Counted from the stretch's first letter, positions 1 to 8,059 are shown. The stretch is DNA of 27,151 nucleotides from AG41 sp965653495 (GCA_965653495.1 CBFHAJ010000033.1:1-27151); one strand, 5' to 3'. Made by a program: numbers and translations. Notes: a model not told the origin generated them from the sequence alone.

Positions 1-2
1 GC

Positions 3-1274
3 CCGACGGGCGTGGGAAAGACCGAGATCGCCCGGCGCTTGGCGCGGCTCGCGGCGGCGCCCTTCCTCAAGGTCGAAGCGTCCAAGTTCACCGAGGTGGG
101 GTACGTGGGGCCCGACGTCGAATCGATGGTGCGCGAGCTGGTGGACGTGGCGATCAACATGGTGCGCACCGAGCGCGAGGACGACGTCTACCCCGAGGCC
201 GAGGCGCGTGCCGAAGAGCGGCTGCTCGACATCCTGCTCCCGCCCACGCCGCCCGTCCCCCAGCCCCCAGTCCCGAGCCCCGGGGAAAAGGGGGAGGGGA
301 GCAGGGAGAAGGCCCCGTTGATCGTGGTATCGTCCAAGGGCGACGTGACGCCCAAGACGCTCGAGGGCGACGAGGAGGCGCAGGAGCGCCGCCGCCGCAC
401 GCGTGAAAAGCTGCGCCAGCAGCTCAAGGAGGGAAAGCTCGAGGAGCGCGACGTGGAGATCGAGGTGCAGCAGCAGAGCTTCCCGATGCTCGAGATGATG
501 CAGCCGCCCCAGGGCATGGAGGGCCCGGACTTCAATTTCACGGAGTGGCTGCAGGAGATGATGCCCAAGAAAAAGAAGCGCCGCACCGTGCACCTGCACG
601 AGGCGCGGCGCATTCTCGTGGACGAGGAGCTCAAGAAGCTGGTCGACATGGACGACGTGGTGAACGAGGCGCTCGACCGCGTCGAGAACCACGGCGTGAT
701 CTTCATCGACGAGCTCGACAAGATCGCCGGGGAGCGCGGCACGGTCGGGCCCGACGTGTCGCGCGAGGGCGTGCAGCGCGACCTGCTGCCGATCGTCGAA
801 GGCTCGACGGTGCAGACCCGCTACGGCTACGTGCGCACCGACCACGTCCTGTTCATCGCCGCCGGCGCGTTCCACATCTCCAAGCCGTCCGACCTGATCC
901 CCGAGCTGCAGGGGCGCTTCCCGATCCGCGTGGAGCTGCAGCCGCTCACCGAGGAGGACTTCGTCCGCATCATGACGGAGCCCGAGAACGCGCTCACCAA
1001 GCAGTACGCCGCGCTGTGCGCCGCCGAAGGCGCGACCCTCGAGTTCACCGCCGACGGCGTGAAGGAGATCGCCCGCATCGCCGCCAAGGCCAACGAGCGC
1101 ATGGAGAACATCGGCGCCCGCCGGCTCCACACCGTCATGACCAACCTGCTCGAGGACGTGCTGTTCGACCTCCCCGAGCTCGCCGAGAAGCGCATCCGGT
1201 TCGACGCGGCGCGCGTGCGGGACCGGCTCGCCAAAATCGTCGAAGACGAAGACTTGCGCCGCTATATCCTCTAG
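3..1274 (+). CDS. hslU: HslU, ATPase subunit of the HslUV protease (5' end missing)
   Basis: HslU is the AAA+ unfoldase that feeds substrates to the HslV peptidase in the cytoplasm. The reading frame is open from base 3 and begins inside the Walker A loop (P-T-G-V-G-K-T-E), so roughly the first 60 codons lie before the window. The start-like GTG at base 12 is the valine of this motif and not a real start. Walker B is the GVIFIDELDKIAG segment near base 690. The family-specific arginine-rich stretch near the C-terminus (MENIGARRLHTV) and the terminal RYIL, which docks into HslV, are both present. The intermediate (I) domain is long. Its first part is a proline- and glycine-rich stretch encoded by low-complexity DNA at about 240-310. 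The next gene starts 50 bases downstream. Identification is firm. Confidence 0.97.
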   Translation, partial: PTGVGKTEIARRLARLAAAPFLKVEASKFTEVGYVGPDVESMVRELVDVAINMVRTEREDDVYPEAEARAEERLLDILLPPTPPVPQPPVPSPGEKGEGSREKAPLIVVSSKGDVTPKTLEGDEEAQERRRRTREKLRQQLKEGKLEERDVEIEVQQQSFPMLEMMQPPQGMEGPDFNFTEWLQEMMPKKKKRRTVHLHEARRILVDEELKKLVDMDDVVNEALDRVENHGVIFIDELDKIAGERGTVGPDVSREGVQRDLLPIVEGSTVQTRYGYVRTDHVLFIAAGAFHISKPSDLIPELQGRFPIRVELQPLTEEDFVRIMTEPENALTKQYAALCAAEGATLEFTADGVKEIARIAAKANERMENIGARRLHTVMTNLLEDVLFDLPELAEKRIRFDAARVRDRLAKIVEDEDLRRYIL

Positions 1275-1324
1275 GTAGAATTAGCAGTCGCAGCTGTCAT
1301 TTTGGCTCACCTTCAGGGCAATCC

Positions 1325-2227
1325 ATGGCCAAACGGGACTTTCTCGCCGTCACCGACCTGACTCGGGACGAGATTCTCAAGCTGTTCGACCTGGCGGCCC
1401 GGATGAAATCGGGGGCCTACCGCCAAACCCCGCTCGCCGGCAAGACGCTGGCGATGATCTTCGCCAAGTCGAGCACCCGCACGCGCGTGTCGTTCGAGGT
1501 GGGGGCCTACCAGCTGGGGGGGCAGGCGCTGTTTCTCTCGGCGCGCGACATCCAGATCGGGCGCGGCGAGCCGATCCCCGATACGGCGCGAGTGCTGTCG
1601 CGCTACGTGGACGGGATCATGATCCGCACCTTCGACCACGGCGAAGTGGAGGAGCTGGCGCGCCATGCCAGCATCCCGGTGATCAACGGCCTCACCGATC
1701 TGTCCCACCCCTGCCAGGTGCTCGCCGACCTGTTCAGGGGGCGCGAGGCGGGGGGGGGGTGGGAGGGCAAGCGGATCGCCTGGGTGGGGGACGGCAACAA
1801 CATGGCCAACAGCTGGATCGAGGCCGCGCAGGTGCTCGGCTTCGAGCTGCGCCTGGCGTGCCCGGAGGGCTACGAGCCCAACCGGTCCATCTTCGACCGT
1901 GCCAAAGGCGCCGGCGCGTGCGTCTCGATCACCGAGGTCCCCGAGGAAGCGGTCGAGGGCGCGCACGTCGTGAACACGGACGTGTGGGCGTCGATGGGCC
2001 AGGAGCAGGAGGCCGAGGCTCGGCGCAACGCGTTCCGTGGCTACACCGTGGATCGCGATCTCATGAAGCTCGCCGATCCGAAAGCGATCTTCCTGCACTG
2101 CCTTCCGGCGCACCGCGGTGAGGAGGTGGCCACCGACGTGATCGAGGGCGCGCAGTCGCGCGTCTGGGACGAAGCGGAGAACCGGCTGCATGTGCAGAAG
2201 GCGCTGCTCGCAACATTGATGGGTTAG
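1325..2227 (+). CDS. argF: Ornithine carbamoyltransferase
   Basis: The 300-residue protein condenses ornithine with carbamoyl phosphate to make citrulline in arginine biosynthesis. The carbamoyl-phosphate loop S-T-R-T-R is at residues 50-54 and HPCQ is near residue 130. The ornithine-specific signatures DGNNMANSW and SMGQE are present, as is the catalytic HCLPAHRGEEV close to the C-terminus. These set it apart from aspartate carbamoyltransferase and from most N-acetylornithine enzymes. The ATG at 1325 gives the normal family N-terminus (MAKRDFLAVTDL). The open frame extends far upstream only as a shadow of hslU. The stop is two bases before the gcvT start, so the two genes are probably cotranscribed although their pathways are unrelated. 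Confidence 0.96.
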   Translation: MAKRDFLAVTDLTRDEILKLFDLAARMKSGAYRQTPLAGKTLAMIFAKSSTRTRVSFEVGAYQLGGQALFLSARDIQIGRGEPIPDTARVLSRYVDGIMIRTFDHGEVEELARHASIPVINGLTDLSHPCQVLADLFRGREAGGGWEGKRIAWVGDGNNMANSWIEAAQVLGFELRLACPEGYEPNRSIFDRAKGAGACVSITEVPEEAVEGAHVVNTDVWASMGQEQEAEARRNAFRGYTVDRDLMKLADPKAIFLHCLPAHRGEEVATDVIEGAQSRVWDEAENRLHVQKALLATLMG

Positions 2228-2229
2228 GG

Positions 2230-3330
2230 ATGGACACGCTCAAACAAACTCCCCTGCACAAGCTCCACGTCTCGCTCGGCGCCAAGCTGGTGCCGTTCGG
2301 CGGTTACGAGATGCCCGTGAACTATCCGGCGGGCATCGCCGCGGAGCACCGCGCGGTGCGCGAGCGGGTGGGCGTGTTCGACGTATCGCACATGGGCGAG
2401 TTCGAGGTCTCGGGTCCCGACCGCAACGCCTTCGTGCAGCAGGTCACGTGCAACGACGTCGGCGCGCTGAAGCCCGGACAGGCCCAGTACTCCGCGATCC
2501 TCACCGAGCAGGGGACGTTCGTGGACGACTGCGTGGTGTATCGGTTCGAGGACCGCGTCATGCTGGTGGTGAACGCAGCGAACATCGCGCGGGACTGGGA
2601 GCACATCGTGGCGCAGAAGCGCGGCGCCAACGTGCGGCTGCGCGACATCTCCGAGCAGACCGGGCTGCTGGCGGTGCAGGGGCCCCGGGCGGAGCAGCTG
2701 CTCGCGCCGCTCACGCCGGTCGGCATCGCGATGATTCCGTACTACCACTTCGTCGAGGGAACGGTGGCGGGGGTGCAGTGCTTCATCTCGCGCACCGGCT
2801 ATACCGGTGAGGACGGCTTCGAGCTGTACTGCCGCGCCGGCGACCTGGAGACGTTGTGGCTGGCGCTGGTGGGCGCGGGCCGCGCGGAGCCGTGCGGGCT
2901 CGGCGCCCGCGACACGCTGCGGCTCGAGGCGGGGTACCCCCTGTACGGCAGCGACATCGACGACGGCGTGACGCCGTACGAAGCCGGGCTGGGCTGGATC
3001 GTCAAGCTCGACAAGGGCGCGCCGTTCATGGGGCTCGCGGCCCTGAAGCTCCAGAAGCTCAGCGGCGTGCCGCGGCGGCTGGTGGGCTTCAAGATGCTCG
3101 AGCCCAAGGTCGTGGCCCGGCACGGGTATCAGGTGTACGCCGACGGGATGCAGGTGGGGATCGTGCGCAGCGGCACGGTTACACCCACCGCCAACGCCGC
3201 GATCGGGATGACGTATCTCCCCACGGCGCAGGCGAAGCCGGGCAGCCGGTTCGCGATCGACGTGAGGGGGAAGAAGGCGGAAGCGGAAGTCGTGAAGTTG
3301 CCGTTCGTGGAGAGACATACGAAGAAATAG
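2230..3330 (+). CDS. gcvT: Aminomethyltransferase (glycine cleavage system T protein)
   Basis: The T protein moves the methylene group from aminomethyl-lipoyl H protein to tetrahydrofolate and releases ammonia. The protein has 366 residues, the usual length. It shows the N-terminal T-P-L-H-x-L-H segment, the FGGYEMPVNYPAGI and FDVSHMGEFEVSG folate-domain motifs, and FVDDCVVYR, which contains the conserved catalytic aspartate. A GYTGEDGFELY stretch and a C-terminal barrel domain ending in the IGMTYLPT region follow. The ATG at 2230 lies two bases after the argF stop. No gcvH or gcvP is in the window, so the rest of the complex must be encoded elsewhere. Confidence 0.96.
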   Translation: MDTLKQTPLHKLHVSLGAKLVPFGGYEMPVNYPAGIAAEHRAVRERVGVFDVSHMGEFEVSGPDRNAFVQQVTCNDVGALKPGQAQYSAILTEQGTFVDDCVVYRFEDRVMLVVNAANIARDWEHIVAQKRGANVRLRDISEQTGLLAVQGPRAEQLLAPLTPVGIAMIPYYHFVEGTVAGVQCFISRTGYTGEDGFELYCRAGDLETLWLALVGAGRAEPCGLGARDTLRLEAGYPLYGSDIDDGVTPYEAGLGWIVKLDKGAPFMGLAALKLQKLSGVPRRLVGFKMLEPKVVARHGYQVYADGMQVGIVRSGTVTPTANAAIGMTYLPTAQAKPGSRFAIDVRGKKAEAEVVKLPFVERHTKK

Positions 3331-3353
3331 TCGGTGGAGGACGGTGGAGGGCG

Positions 3354-3857
3354 ATGCGGATAGGAATACTCACGGTGAGCGATTTGGGCGCCCTGGGCCA
3401 ACGGGAGGACACGTCCGGTGACGCGATCCTCGAGTGGGCCGCGCGCCGCGGCTACGAGGTCGCGGTGAAGAGCGTCGTGCCCGACGAGACCGACCGCATC
3501 GCGGGCAAGCTGGCGCGCTGGTCGGACTCGGGCGAGGTGGACGTGATCCTCACCACCGGGGGCACCGGGCTCACCGCGCGCGACGTCACCCCCGATGCGA
3601 CCGAGGCGGTGCTGGAACGCGCGGCGCCCGGCATCGCCGAGGCGCTGCGCAGCGCGGCCGGCCGCGGCTGTCCCCGCGCCTGGTTGTCCCGCGGCGTGGC
3701 CGGCACGCGGGGCAAGACGCTGATCGTGAACCTTCCTGGGTCAACCGGAGGGGTTACCGACGGCCTCGCCGTTCTCGAAGACCTCCTGGACCACGCCGTC
3801 GACCTGGTGAGCGGCGCGAATACCACGCACCACGCACCACGCACTGACGATGCCTGA
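3354..3857 (+). CDS. mog: MogA/MoaB-family molybdopterin adenylyltransferase
   Basis: Members of this family adenylylate molybdopterin before molybdenum insertion; some MoaB paralogues are of unclear activity. The 167-residue protein has the whole MoCF-binding fold: the ILTVSDLG strand at the start, T-T-G-G-T-G-L-T-A-R-D-V-T-P near residue 68, and the N-L-P-G-S loop near residue 127. The start at 3354 follows a purine-rich GGTGGAGG stretch. The C-terminus is unusual: the last dozen residues (NTTHHAPRTDDA) are encoded by three tandem ACCACGC heptamers (3822-3842). They look like repeat DNA captured into the reading frame. The stop overlaps the next start by eight bases. The choice between mog and moaB cannot be made from this sequence alone. 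Confidence 0.85.
   Translation: MRIGILTVSDLGALGQREDTSGDAILEWAARRGYEVAVKSVVPDETDRIAGKLARWSDSGEVDVILTTGGTGLTARDVTPDATEAVLERAAPGIAEALRSAAGRGCPRAWLSRGVAGTRGKTLIVNLPGSTGGVTDGLAVLEDLLDHAVDLVSGANTTHHAPRTDDA
3822..3842 (+). repeat. Heptanucleotide tandem repeat, ACCACGC x3
   Basis: Three perfect copies of ACCACGC run end to end and encode part of the C-terminal tail of the molybdopterin gene. A second period-7 array (ACGTGGA, ACGTGGC, ACGTGCA) is at 24527-24547, inside the start of the moxR gene. Confidence 0.8.
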
Positions 3858-5367
3858 CCGCATCCTCGTCACCACCGACGATCTCGAGCACGCCGTCCGC
3901 ATCAACGGCGCGCTCGAGGCCGCGGGGTTCCACACCACCCTGGCGCACGGGCTCGACGAAGCGCGCCGGGGGCTGCGGCGCGAGCCCGCGCCCGACTGCC
4001 TGGTGGTGACGGGCGGGCTGCACGAGGCGGGCGCTGCCCAGCTCCTCGCCCTGGCGCGCGAGAGCTCGATCTCCACGCTGGGTCTCGTAGAACAGACTGA
4101 GCCGGACGCCAAAAACCTGGCCCGGCGGCTCGGCCTCACCGGCTACCTCGGCAAGCCGGCCGATCCCGCCGAGGTGACGTCCACGGTGCGCCGGCTGCTC
4201 GACCGCCGCAAGCTGCAGCAGCGCACCGGCATCATCGGCGAGTCGCCCGCCATTCAGGAGGTGCTCGTCAAGATCGAGCAGATGGCGCCGGTGAGCGCCA
4301 CTGTACTGATCGAGGGCGAGTCGGGCACCGGCAAGGAGCTGGTGGCGCGCGGCATCCACGACCTCTCGCCGCGGCGCGGCAAGCCGTTCGTCGCGGTGAA
4401 CTGCGCCGCCCTCCCCGAGACGCTGCTCGAGAGCGAGCTGTTCGGCCACGAGAAGGGGGCGTTCACGGGCGCCGCGGAGCGGCGGCTGGGCCGGTTCGAG
4501 CTGGCCGACGGCGGCACCATCCTGCTCGATGAAGCGGGTGAAATGCCGCCGGCGACCCAGGTCAAGCTGCTGCGCGTGCTCGAGGATCAGTCGTTCTTCC
4601 GGGTGGGCGGCACGCAACCGATCAAGGTGGACGTGCGCGTCGTCGCCGCCACGAACAAGTCGCTCAAAGAACAAGTCGCCATCGGCCGGTTCCGCGACGA
4701 CCTGTTCTACCGGCTGGACGTGCTGCACATCTATCTGCCGCCCTTGCGCGAGCGCCGGGCCGACATCCCGCTCCTGGTGCGCCGCTTCATCGCGCAGTTC
4801 GCCAAGGAGCACGCCCGCCCGGATCATCCCTTCAGGGGCCTCACGCCCGAGGCGCTGCAGATCCTGGTGGACGCCGACTGGCCGGGCAACGTGCGCCAGC
4901 TGCGCAACCTGATCGAATCGATGGTGGTGCTGGCGCCCGAAGGGGAGATTCGCGCCGGCGACATTCCGCGCGATATCCGGGAGCGCGGCCGCGGCTTGCC
5001 GGTACGGGTGATGGGGGCCACGCGCGACGTGGCCGGTCAGGAGTTGGAGTTAATCTTCCGCAGACTTGTAGAGCTCAAGTTACAGGTGGAGGACCTGCGG
5101 CGGCGGCTCGAGGAGCGGCCGCAGCCCGTCGAGGTCATCGAGGTCGGCCCCGGGACGGCACTTAGCGCCGCCACGCCGGTCGAAGTCGAGCCCGCGTCGG
5201 AGGCCGAGGTGCTGTACCGGCCCGGCATGACAATGGCGGAAGTGGAGCGGGCGGCCATCGAGGCGGCGTTACGCGAGACCAAAGGAAACCGGCGCAAGGC
5301 GGCGGAGATCCTCGGCATCGGCGAGCGCACCCTGTATCGCAAGCTCAAGGAATACTCGCTAGCCTAA
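3850..5367 (+). CDS. Sigma54-dependent transcriptional activator with degenerate receiver domain
   Basis: The 505-residue protein is NtrC-like and activates RNA polymerase holding sigma54. Residues 1-120 have a receiver fold, but the usual phospho-acceptor position (PDCLVVT, residue 54) is threonine. The acidic pair D10-D11 and a GKP lysine near residue 100 remain. The central AAA+ domain is intact: Walker A GESGTGKE at about 156-163, the sigma54-contacting GAFTGA loop at about 203-208 and ILLDEAGE at about 224-231. The last 45 residues form a Fis-type helix-turn-helix (NRRKAAEILGIGERTLYRKL). The ATG overlaps the previous gene by eight bases, suggesting translational coupling. Activity may be set by protein contact or another signal and not by phosphorylation. 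No clear sigma54 promoter was recognised nearby, so its targets are unknown. Confidence 0.93.
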   Translation: MPDRILVTTDDLEHAVRINGALEAAGFHTTLAHGLDEARRGLRREPAPDCLVVTGGLHEAGAAQLLALARESSISTLGLVEQTEPDAKNLARRLGLTGYLGKPADPAEVTSTVRRLLDRRKLQQRTGIIGESPAIQEVLVKIEQMAPVSATVLIEGESGTGKELVARGIHDLSPRRGKPFVAVNCAALPETLLESELFGHEKGAFTGAAERRLGRFELADGGTILLDEAGEMPPATQVKLLRVLEDQSFFRVGGTQPIKVDVRVVAATNKSLKEQVAIGRFRDDLFYRLDVLHIYLPPLRERRADIPLLVRRFIAQFAKEHARPDHPFRGLTPEALQILVDADWPGNVRQLRNLIESMVVLAPEGEIRAGDIPRDIRERGRGLPVRVMGATRDVAGQELELIFRRLVELKLQVEDLRRRLEERPQPVEVIEVGPGTALSAATPVEVEPASEAEVLYRPGMTMAEVERAAIEAALRETKGNRRKAAEILGIGERTLYRKLKEYSLA

Positions 5368-5372
5368 CAAGC

Positions 5373-5394
5373 GTGCTCGTAAGCCCATGAGCAC
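5373..5394 (+). terminator. Hairpin after the sigma54 activator gene, possible terminator
   Basis: GTGCTCGT pairs with ATGAGCAC around a six-base AAGCCC loop, with one G-U pair, starting six bases after the stop codon. There is no real T-tract after it, so it could be a Rho-assisted or mRNA-stabilising hairpin. Confidence 0.35.
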
Positions 5395-5404
5395 CTTGTG
5401 CATA

Positions 5405-5433
5405 TTGACACAGTGTGATCCCCGTCACATGAT
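5405..5433 (+). promoter_or_regulatory. Sigma70-like promoter with CRP/FNR-type palindrome in the spacer
   Basis: A perfect TTGACA (5405-5410) is followed after 17 bases by CATGAT (5428-5433, four of six matches to TATAAT). The spacer holds TGTGATCCCCGTCACA (5414-5429), which matches the CRP-family form TGTGA-N6-TCACA exactly. The predicted start of transcription is near 5440, 56 bases before the GTG of the diguanylate cyclase gene. A site between -35 and -10 usually means repression by the bound protein. Which CRP/FNR-family regulator binds is unknown. Confidence 0.6.
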
Positions 5434-5495
5434 AAGACGCCCTGTTTCCCCTTCTTTTCTAACGCACACGCCGCTGCGCCCCGGCCGAGTGTCCC

Positions 5496-7208
5496 GTGGA
5501 CTTTAAGATCGATCGGGAGCTATGCGTGGCTTGCATGGCCTGCGTGCGCGTCTGCCCCGCCGATGCGGTCGCGGTCGAAGGCACCCAGGTCCGAATCGTC
5601 GACGAAGCCTGCACCCGCTGCGGGTTGTGCCTCCCCGCCTGCCCGCACAACGCCATCACGGCCGCGGGCGACGTGCCGCGGGCGCTGGAGCTGCTGCTGG
5701 GCGGGCGGGCGGCGCTGATCCTGTCGGTCGAGTGCGCGGTGTACTTCTATCCCGCCACGCCGGAGCAGGTGGTCAACGCCTGCTACGCCGCGGGGTTCCG
5801 GACGGTGCACCGGGGGGTGCTGGGCGACGAGCTGGTGGCCAAGGAGTACCTGGCCCTGTGGGGCGACAACGGCTGGGGCAGCATGATCCGCTCGACCTGC
5901 CCCGTGGTGGTCGAGACGGTCCGGACGCAGTACCCGGAGCTGATCCCCTACCTGGCGCCGATCGCCACCCCGATCGCCGCCGAGGCGCGCTACCTGAAGA
6001 CGCTGTACGGGGCCGACACGCCGGTGGTGTACGCGGGGGTGTGCCTGACCGAGGGTGGCGGGAGCGGGGCGGTGGACGCCGCCATCACCTTCGACGAGCT
6101 GGCGGGGCTGCTGCAGCGCCGCGGCGTCAAGGTGGATGCGCAGGCGCCGTACTTCACGCGGGTGCCCGAGGAGCGGCGCCGCCATTTGAGCACGGCGGGG
6201 GGCCTGCCGCTGGAGGTGCTCCGCGAGGAGACCCAGGCGAGCCGCCGGTTTCGCAAGATACGCGGCCTGGCGGGCCTGGAGGCGATCGCGCACGCCGTGG
6301 CGGTGGACCGGATCGACGTGGGCTTCGTGGACATCCTGCCGTGCGAGGGGTGTCTCGACCATCCGCTGCTGGGCCCGCGCGACCAGCTGTTCCGGCGGCG
6401 CGAGATCGTGGGGGCGACGGAGCCGGCGCGCGCTCGGCTCCCGGTGGTGGAAGCGCAGGTGGCGCAGCGGGTCCAGGTGGCCGAGGCGTTTCCGATCCAC
6501 CGCAACGGCCACGGGCCGGCGCGGCAGGCGGTGGAGGGCGTGCTGGCGGAGATCGGCCTCGCGCCCAACGGCAAGCCGTGGGACTGCGGCGCGTGCGGCT
6601 TCGCAACTTGCAAGGCGTTCGCGGTGGCGGCCGCGGCGGGGCGCACGACGCTCAAATCGTGCCCGCCCTATCTCGACAAGGTGGCCCGGCAGGCGCAGCT
6701 TCAAGCAGCGGTGGACGGGCTCACGGGGCTGGCGACGTACCGGGTGTTGCGCGACCGCCTCGCCAGCGAAGTGGCGCGCAGCGGCCGCACCGGCGACCCG
6801 TTCGCCCTGCTGTTCGTGGACCTGGACAACTTCAAGGAAGTGAACGACCGGTTCGGCCACGAGGCGGGGAACGAGGTGCTGAAGGCGGCGGCGCGGGAGT
6901 GCGGGGCGCACATCCGCACCACCGACCTGGCGGCGCGCTACGGCGGCGACGAGTTCGTGCTGGTGCTGGTGCGCACGGGGGTGGATGGGGCGGTGCTGGC
7001 GGCGGACAAGGTGCGCACCGGCGTGGAGGTGATGGGGAAGGAGCTGGGCTATCCCGAGGGGCTGGTGACGGTGAGCATCGGCGTGGCGGGGCACGTGCCC
7101 GGTGGCGAGGAGCCCCACGAGGACCTGCTGGTGCTGGCTGATCGGGCGTTGTACCGGGCCAAGGAGATGGGACGCAATCGCGTGTGCGATGGGAGAACGG
7201 TGACGTGA
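5496..7208 (+). CDS. Ferredoxin / Fe-hydrogenase-like / 4Fe-4S / GGDEF fusion: probable redox-responsive diguanylate cyclase
   Basis: The 570-residue protein joins four modules. Residues 10-49 carry two CxxCxxCxxxCP ferredoxin clusters. Residues 65-330 resemble the C-terminal domain of [FeFe]-hydrogenase large subunits: C135 (STCP), C183 (GVCLTE) and C283/C286 (PCEGC) correspond to its H-cluster cysteines. The second cysteine of the TSCCP motif and the PCxxK lysine are absent, so hydrogen catalysis is unlikely. Residues 364-389 (C364, C367, C372, C389) match the small 4Fe-4S domain of the PF04060 (RnfB) type. Residues 400-565 form a GGDEF domain with an intact YGGDEF motif and an RTTD inhibitory I-site five residues before it, so c-di-GMP synthesis is expected. 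No membrane segment is seen. The GTG start follows the palindromic promoter by about 56 bases. The redox or gas-sensing role is inference. Confidence 0.85.
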   Translation: MDFKIDRELCVACMACVRVCPADAVAVEGTQVRIVDEACTRCGLCLPACPHNAITAAGDVPRALELLLGGRAALILSVECAVYFYPATPEQVVNACYAAGFRTVHRGVLGDELVAKEYLALWGDNGWGSMIRSTCPVVVETVRTQYPELIPYLAPIATPIAAEARYLKTLYGADTPVVYAGVCLTEGGGSGAVDAAITFDELAGLLQRRGVKVDAQAPYFTRVPEERRRHLSTAGGLPLEVLREETQASRRFRKIRGLAGLEAIAHAVAVDRIDVGFVDILPCEGCLDHPLLGPRDQLFRRREIVGATEPARARLPVVEAQVAQRVQVAEAFPIHRNGHGPARQAVEGVLAEIGLAPNGKPWDCGACGFATCKAFAVAAAAGRTTLKSCPPYLDKVARQAQLQAAVDGLTGLATYRVLRDRLASEVARSGRTGDPFALLFVDLDNFKEVNDRFGHEAGNEVLKAAARECGAHIRTTDLAARYGGDEFVLVLVRTGVDGAVLAADKVRTGVEVMGKELGYPEGLVTVSIGVAGHVPGGEEPHEDLLVLADRALYRAKEMGRNRVCDGRTVT

Positions 7209-7936
7209 CGTCTTCGAATCCTGCGGAAAGCACCGGCGGCGTCGCCCTGCCCATCAGTCCGGGGCAACCCCCCGATCCCTGGGGGGTGAAGCGCGCCGAG
7301 AATTTGATCTCCAGCCTCACGGGGGTGCTGTCGGCCCGCGTGGTGGTCACGCCGCTGGGCGAGGTGAGCGAGATCCACGTGCTCACCTCGAGCGACATGC
7401 AGGCCAAGCAGGTGGTGCGCAACATCGAGTCGGCGCTGATGGCGCATCTCGGCGTCAAGATCGATCACCGCAAGATCAGCGTGGCCCAGACGGCCGACGT
7501 GAGGCCGATCGAGCAGATGCAGGAGGAGGCGGTGCGCACGCGCGCCAAGAAGCGCGTGGTGATTTTCCAGGGGCTCGAGGTGCGGCCCGCGGAGCGGCAG
7601 CAGCGCGTGCTGGTGCGGGTGCGGCTCTCGTTCGAGGGGCGTGAGGCGGAGGCGGAGGAGCAGGGGACCGACACGATGCGCAACCGCGTGGAGACGGCGG
7701 CGCGCGCCGCGGCGCTGTGTCTCGACGAGCTGATGCCCGACAACTCGATCGCGCTCGAGGGCGCGGCGATCATCGAGGCGTTCGACCGCAAGTTCGTGCT
7801 GGTCGCCGTGCATGGCTTGGGCGGGCGCGAGGCGCAGCTGCTCACGGGCACGTGCGAGATCCGCGAGAGCACGGAGCGCAGCGCGGTGCTCGCGGTGTTG
7901 GATGCGACGAACAGGTGGACCGACGCGCGGCGCTAG
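7205..7936 (+). CDS. Conserved protein of unknown function, coupled to the diguanylate cyclase gene
   Basis: The 243-residue protein is soluble and has no signal peptide or membrane segment. Residues 15-80 (RAENLISSLTGVLSARVVVT, then SEIHVLTSS and VVRNIESALMAHLGVKIDHRKISVAQ) look like a small alpha/beta domain of the kind in which a conserved segment ends in HRKISVAQ. Residues 110-235 look like a second alpha/beta domain with an alternating strand pattern and an alanine-rich helix. No catalytic motif was recognised. The GTG at 7205 overlaps the previous stop as GTGA, with a GGGAGA ribosome site a few bases before it. An ATG at 7184 in the same frame is a less likely start because it would overlap by 25 bases. 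The tight coupling suggests a shared role with the cyclase, perhaps as partner or effector. Confidence 0.75.
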   Translation: MTSSNPAESTGGVALPISPGQPPDPWGVKRAENLISSLTGVLSARVVVTPLGEVSEIHVLTSSDMQAKQVVRNIESALMAHLGVKIDHRKISVAQTADVRPIEQMQEEAVRTRAKKRVVIFQGLEVRPAERQQRVLVRVRLSFEGREAEAEEQGTDTMRNRVETAARAAALCLDELMPDNSIALEGAAIIEAFDRKFVLVAVHGLGGREAQLLTGTCEIRESTERSAVLAVLDATNRWTDARR

Positions 7937-8059
7937 CGCGTCGCGTGGGCGACAATGCAACACCATGTAGGACTGTCGGTTAGAAATAGCCTTTAACCTG
8001 TTGCACCCCCTCCACAAATCCTCTTGCGGGTTTCCCGTTTTAGTGGTATTTCGGGTTCT

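Noticed and set aside
12..14. GTG as start of hslU
   Set aside because: It is the valine of the Walker A loop; the conserved frame continues upstream to base 3 and beyond the window.
545..1324. Long upstream extension of argF
   Set aside because: The added sequence is an arginine-rich shadow of hslU; argF homology begins at 1325.
5690..6490. Functional [FeFe]-hydrogenase
   Set aside because: The PCxxK lysine and the second cysteine of TSCCP are absent, and the domain is fused to GGDEF; a sensor role fits better.
7184..7204. ATG start for the unknown gene after the cyclase
   Set aside because: It would overlap the cyclase gene by 25 bases; GTG 7205 has the better ribosome site and the common GTGA overlap.
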